Source: Streptomyces sp. NBC_01296 | GTDB lineage: Bacteria > Actinomycetota > Actinomycetes > Streptomycetales > Streptomycetaceae | NCBI RefSeq assembly: GCF_035984415.1 | Contig: NZ_CP130720.1 | Coordinates: 1,612,001 to 1,676,000, forward strand | Direction: 5' to 3' | Length of the DNA: 64,000 bases | Shown: positions 60,847 through 64,000 of the stretch, one piece after another | How the letters are laid out: every line of letters starts with the position of its first letter | Position numbering within the stretch: the stretch's first letter is position 1 | Program-made: the position numbers and the translations under genes | Notes under the pieces: model-generated | What the model was told of the DNA's origin: nothing | The model's database searches: none | Seen by the model: only the letters and a program-made list of their open reading frames with translations

Positions 60847-63237
60847 ATGTCGGGTGGGTCGGACCGCCTCGTCGACACCAGCGATGTCATGCCCCTTCTG
60901 GAAATCGCCAGGCAGGATGAGGATGATCGACTGCGAACCGCGGCGCTCGCCGCGTCTGCTCTGCTCCCCTTGGATGAAACCGCAGCCAAGCACGTAGCGG
61001 AGCTGGTCCTCAAACATGGCCGTGCGGAGGGCGGGCCGCCCGACTCCTTGATCAAGGCGGCCGGAAACCTTCCAGAGGTCCAGGCCCTGTTGGACCGATG
61101 GGTCCAGGAGGACTGCTCAGCACGCCGGGATGCCGCGGAGCGCGCCCTCGCCGACGCGCGGATCCTGCCGATGGCGGTGGCGAACGGCCTCATGGACGGC
61201 GAGGGCTTCCCGGCGGACCTCTCGGGCCTCGGCACCCTCTCCGAGGCGGGAGCCCGGGATCTCCTCTCGTCGCTGGTGGCCACCCTTGCTCGGACCGTGG
61301 ACGCCGACGACCGGACACTGGAGTCGGCCACCGATCGACTGAAGATGGTCGTCCAGGCGCTGCCCGGGACCGCAGCAGCAAAGCTTCCCGTGCTCAAAGG
61401 GCCTGTCCGTGAAACGCGGGCGGCTTGGCTCGGCGCCCTGATGACCCTGGTCCAGCCCGCCGCTGTGCTTGCGGTCGTCTACCGGCAGCTCGACACCGAT
61501 GACGCGAGCAAGCGGCTCGACACCCTACGGCGACTGGTGAATGCGGCACCCCATATCAGCAGGCCTCCGGCTGACTGGCCGTCGCCCTCCTCCCGCCCTG
61601 ACGAACGAGCCGGCCTCGTCGACCTCGCGGATCTGACGGTGTCGCCCCGGCGGCCGAAGCGCGGGAAGCGACAGGAGATGGGCGACGGCGAAGGCGCATC
61701 TGCCACGCCCGACAGCCGCCGGGCTTACGCGCGATTGGACGCGCCCGAGCGAGTCGCTCCGAACGAGGTCCTGCACTTGCTTGTCGGGCTGGCCCCGGAG
61801 CCCTCGCCCAAAGTGATCCAGCCGACCCCGTTCATCGTCCCGAGCGGAAAGTACCACTTGAGCGTTCAGCTCATCGCCCCCGGCTTCACCGTGCTGGGGG
61901 GATCCTCGCTCAATCTCCCCATGGAGGTGAGCCCCGACGATCCGTTTCCCTACCAGTTGGTACGGCTGAGGGCAGAGGACCATCCGGACCTCGCTCCGGA
62001 CCGGGTCGTCACCGCCGTGTTCTCCGTCGACGAGAGCATGATCGGGGTGGCGTATCGGACGGTTCTGGTCGGCGAGGGCAGTCAGCGGGCAGCTGCCGAA
62101 CCGGACTCGCCGACTGCCGCCGGCACCACCTGGGTGCTGCCCAACGACCCTGAAACACAGCCCGACTTGGAGATCGTCATCGCACCGGGCAACGACGCGC
62201 TGTGCCAAGAGGTGTCGTGGTTCTACCGCTCCCCGCACCGCTCGGTAGTTCCTCCTGTCATCATTCCGCGCAGGCCACTCGAGGGCGAGGGCGACTGGGC
62301 TCGCGTGATGATGCGTGGCGTACAGGACCACAGCACCGCCGTTGACCTCACCCTCTTCCTGAACGGCATCGGCGACATCGTGAGCGAGGCGGTGCCGGAG
62401 GAAGTGTGGGAAGCCCTCTACACGGTGGCGGACCTGTCGAGGCCGCCGACCGTGCTGCTCGCCACCTGGGATCCGTACGTGCCCTGGGAGCTCGCCCTGG
62501 TGCCGCGCCCATGGGACAGCACGATTCCCAAACACCTCGGCGCACAGGCGGTCGTCGGCCGCTGGACGTACCGCGATCGGCACCGCACGGCAGCGCCGCC
62601 GGCCCGGATGCGGGCGCGGGGGATGGCCGTGGTGAGCGGTGAATACGCGACGAACAGGCTTGTCGAAGCGGAAGCCGAGGCCTCACAACTCTGTGCTCAC
62701 TACAAGGCGGAGCCGGTGGAGGCGCTGACCGAACCCGTCCTGAATCGCCTCAGACAATCCCCGAGCCCGGACATCCTGCACTTTTCCGTACACGGAAAAT
62801 TCGATGTCGGCGGCACGCAAGACGGAATCAAGATGACTGATGGCACGTTCCTCAGCCCTCTCTCCGTGCGTGGTCTCCGGTCCGAAAAGAAATTGGATCA
62901 GGTCGATCTCGTCTTCCTCAACGCATGCCAGCTCGCACAGGGTCAGCGGATGCTCGGCTCATACGCGGGCATGGTGGCATCGTTCCTCCACATCGGCGTC
63001 GGGGCGGCCATCGCGCCGCTGTGGAACGTCGACGACGGCGTCGCCCGGACGTTCGCCGAAGGGTTCTACCAGGCCGTGTTGATGGACGGCACAGCACCCG
63101 CCGAGTACGTGAGGCAACAGCGAGCCGGGACCCGGGACGCATCCGGGGCGGCAGCCTCCACTCCCCTCGCCTACCTGTTCTTCGGCCATCCACGGCTGAC
63201 CATCGATTGGGAACCACAAGGAGCTGACGATGCCTGA
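60847..63237 (+). CDS. CHAT-domain protease-like protein
   Basis: A 796-residue protein whose C-terminal third (about 540-785) is a CHAT domain, a caspase/separase-like cysteine peptidase. The catalytic pair is visible: His649 in ILHFSVHGKFD and Cys694 in LVFLNACQLAQG, with GVGAAIAPLWNVDDGVA after them. The N-terminal 230 residues are helical and may form HEAT-like repeats (LLEIARQDEDDRLRTAALAASALL). The middle (about 300-520) is beta-rich and unrecognised. ATG after GGAGG, seven bases. It overlaps the next gene by 8 bp. CHAT proteins often act in immunity or cell death by cleaving a partner; the partner may be the overlapping hydrolase. Confidence 0.87.
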   Translation: MSGGSDRLVDTSDVMPLLEIARQDEDDRLRTAALAASALLPLDETAAKHVAELVLKHGRAEGGPPDSLIKAAGNLPEVQALLDRWVQEDCSARRDAAERALADARILPMAVANGLMDGEGFPADLSGLGTLSEAGARDLLSSLVATLARTVDADDRTLESATDRLKMVVQALPGTAAAKLPVLKGPVRETRAAWLGALMTLVQPAAVLAVVYRQLDTDDASKRLDTLRRLVNAAPHISRPPADWPSPSSRPDERAGLVDLADLTVSPRRPKRGKRQEMGDGEGASATPDSRRAYARLDAPERVAPNEVLHLLVGLAPEPSPKVIQPTPFIVPSGKYHLSVQLIAPGFTVLGGSSLNLPMEVSPDDPFPYQLVRLRAEDHPDLAPDRVVTAVFSVDESMIGVAYRTVLVGEGSQRAAAEPDSPTAAGTTWVLPNDPETQPDLEIVIAPGNDALCQEVSWFYRSPHRSVVPPVIIPRRPLEGEGDWARVMMRGVQDHSTAVDLTLFLNGIGDIVSEAVPEEVWEALYTVADLSRPPTVLLATWDPYVPWELALVPRPWDSTIPKHLGAQAVVGRWTYRDRHRTAAPPARMRARGMAVVSGEYATNRLVEAEAEASQLCAHYKAEPVEALTEPVLNRLRQSPSPDILHFSVHGKFDVGGTQDGIKMTDGTFLSPLSVRGLRSEKKLDQVDLVFLNACQLAQGQRMLGSYAGMVASFLHIGVGAAIAPLWNVDDGVARTFAEGFYQAVLMDGTAPAEYVRQQRAGTRDASGAAASTPLAYLFFGHPRLTIDWEPQGADDA

Positions 63238-64000
63238 CATCGAAAGAGACGAGCGAATCGAACTCGACTACGGCGTCGTTCTTCAGTCCTCGAACGTGAG
63301 CGGACACATCGCATCGGTGCGGCGGTGGTACGAAACGGCCGGAACCGTACGGGAGGCAGCACCCGTCGCGCTGCCGGAACAGCTGGCCGCTGACAACGTC
63401 CCCACCGAGGCCGCACAACTGCTCGGGACGCTCGCCCAGGAGGCCGGGATGCGCCCGATCCTGACCCTCACCCTCACTGATCTGTCCGTTGCTGCCCGCC
63501 CGGACGGACAGCAACGGGGCGATGCGAACCCCCCGTACCTCGAAGTTGAGGTGCCCGCGCCCGGGGAGGACGAGGGGCAGGTCGTGCTGGAGACCGACGC
63601 AACCGGACTGGTGCGCTGGGTGGTCTCCGAGACCGCGGCACAGGGGCAGGGCACGGACAGGGCCGACGCGGTACAGACGTTCAGGATCAGCGTTGCGGAG
63701 TTCGACGTCGGGACGACGATCGAGCAGAACCGGGGGTGGACCGGATTCGGCGTCCGCAAAGTCATCCATCTGCTCCGCTTCCCAATCGAGAGGGCGGCCG
63801 GCCGGGTGGCCGAGTTCGCGATGGGCCGTTGGGAGAATCAACACCGCCCCTATGGACTGCGGCTGACGAGCCCAGGCAATTTCCTCGACCCGACAGCTGG
63901 TGAACCGGTGACAGCTGGCCGGCTGGCCGAATTGGCCGACCGGCCCTTCCTGCTGTTCGTCCACGGCATCTTCAGCCGATGCCACACGGGATTTCACGGC
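63230..64000 (+). CDS. Alpha/beta-hydrolase-type protein paired with CHAT (partial)
   Basis: The first 257 residues are present; the gene runs off the window. The N-terminal ~230 residues appear beta-rich (LEVEVPAPGEDEGQVVLETDATGLVRWVV) and may be a regulatory or prodomain. At about 238 comes FLLFVHGIFSRCHTGF, the strand-turn with the HG oxyanion motif that begins an alpha/beta-hydrolase (lipase/esterase-type) domain; catalytic Ser, acid and His should lie outside. Start is ATG six bases after AAGGAG, inside the end of the CHAT gene. The architecture fits an effector hydrolase released by protease cleavage, but no cleavage site can be seen. Confidence 0.72.
   Translation, partial: MPDIERDERIELDYGVVLQSSNVSGHIASVRRWYETAGTVREAAPVALPEQLAADNVPTEAAQLLGTLAQEAGMRPILTLTLTDLSVAARPDGQQRGDANPPYLEVEVPAPGEDEGQVVLETDATGLVRWVVSETAAQGQGTDRADAVQTFRISVAEFDVGTTIEQNRGWTGFGVRKVIHLLRFPIERAAGRVAEFAMGRWENQHRPYGLRLTSPGNFLDPTAGEPVTAGRLAELADRPFLLFVHGIFSRCHTGFHG

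Overview
The window is high-GC actinobacterial chromosome and looks like Streptomyces. The evidence is strong G/C bias at third codon positions, frequent GTG starts, many SpoIIE-type phosphatases with anti-sigma kinase domains, Lipoprotein_15, DUF1996 and DUF4142 secreted proteins, a PucR-type regulator, and sugar-ABC operons with secreted glycosidases. No rRNA, tRNA, CRISPR array or intact insertion sequence was seen. Most of it reads as accessory chromosome made of small functional islands.

Layout. (1) 0.5-11.0 kb: a compact aliphatic-chain gene set. It has a short-chain dehydrogenase, a KASIII-like ketosynthase, a secreted protein, an acyl-CoA-oxidase-like flavoenzyme, a KASII, a diiron acyl-ACP desaturase, a dedicated acyl carrier protein, a cyclopropane-synthase-family methyltransferase and a cytochrome P450. 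Together these resemble a discrete type II fatty-acyl pathway with tailoring; the product is unknown. Several members have altered active-site motifs. (2) 11.0-12.4 kb: a decayed stretch with the 3' end of an FAD monooxygenase. (3) 12.4-19.1 kb: two multidomain SpoIIE phosphatase/kinase regulators flanking an orphan solute-binding lipoprotein; the second appears to have lost phosphatase metal ligands. (4) 19.1-26.0 kb: an EF-G paralogue with a possible leader peptide, then an envelope redox module (heme-b membrane protein, NuoF-like flavoprotein with a ferredoxin domain, and two lipoproteins). (5) 26.4-34.8 kb: a PucR-type regulator, an ECF sigma factor with a fused zinc finger, a DUF4142-DUF1996 secreted-protein operon, and two more SpoIIE phosphatases. 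(6) 34.9-42.1 kb: a secreted tripeptidyl-aminopeptidase-like hydrolase, an SRPBCC protein, an exporter, a thioesterase, 2,4-dienoyl-CoA reductase and an alpha/beta hydrolase. (7) 42.1-56.0 kb: glycan use, with a GH38 alpha-mannosidase plus sugar ABC transporter under LacI-like operators, a stress protein, a dehydratase/TetR pair, a secreted GH27 alpha-galactosidase and a secreted GH89 alpha-N-acetylglucosaminidase. (8) 56.2-60.8 kb: a polyprenyl diphosphate synthase, a DUF2236 (rubber-oxygenase/MpaB-type) oxygenase and a membrane molybdopterin oxidoreductase. (9) 60.8-64 kb: a CHAT-protease protein whose gene overlaps an alpha/beta-hydrolase gene cut by the window edge, a possible protease-effector pair.

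Most promising for novelty: the fatty-acyl cluster (1), the CHAT/hydrolase pair (9), the prenyl synthase/DUF2236 pair (8), the envelope redox module (4) and the apparent pseudophosphatase in (3). All functions come from reading motifs and context; no searches were run.
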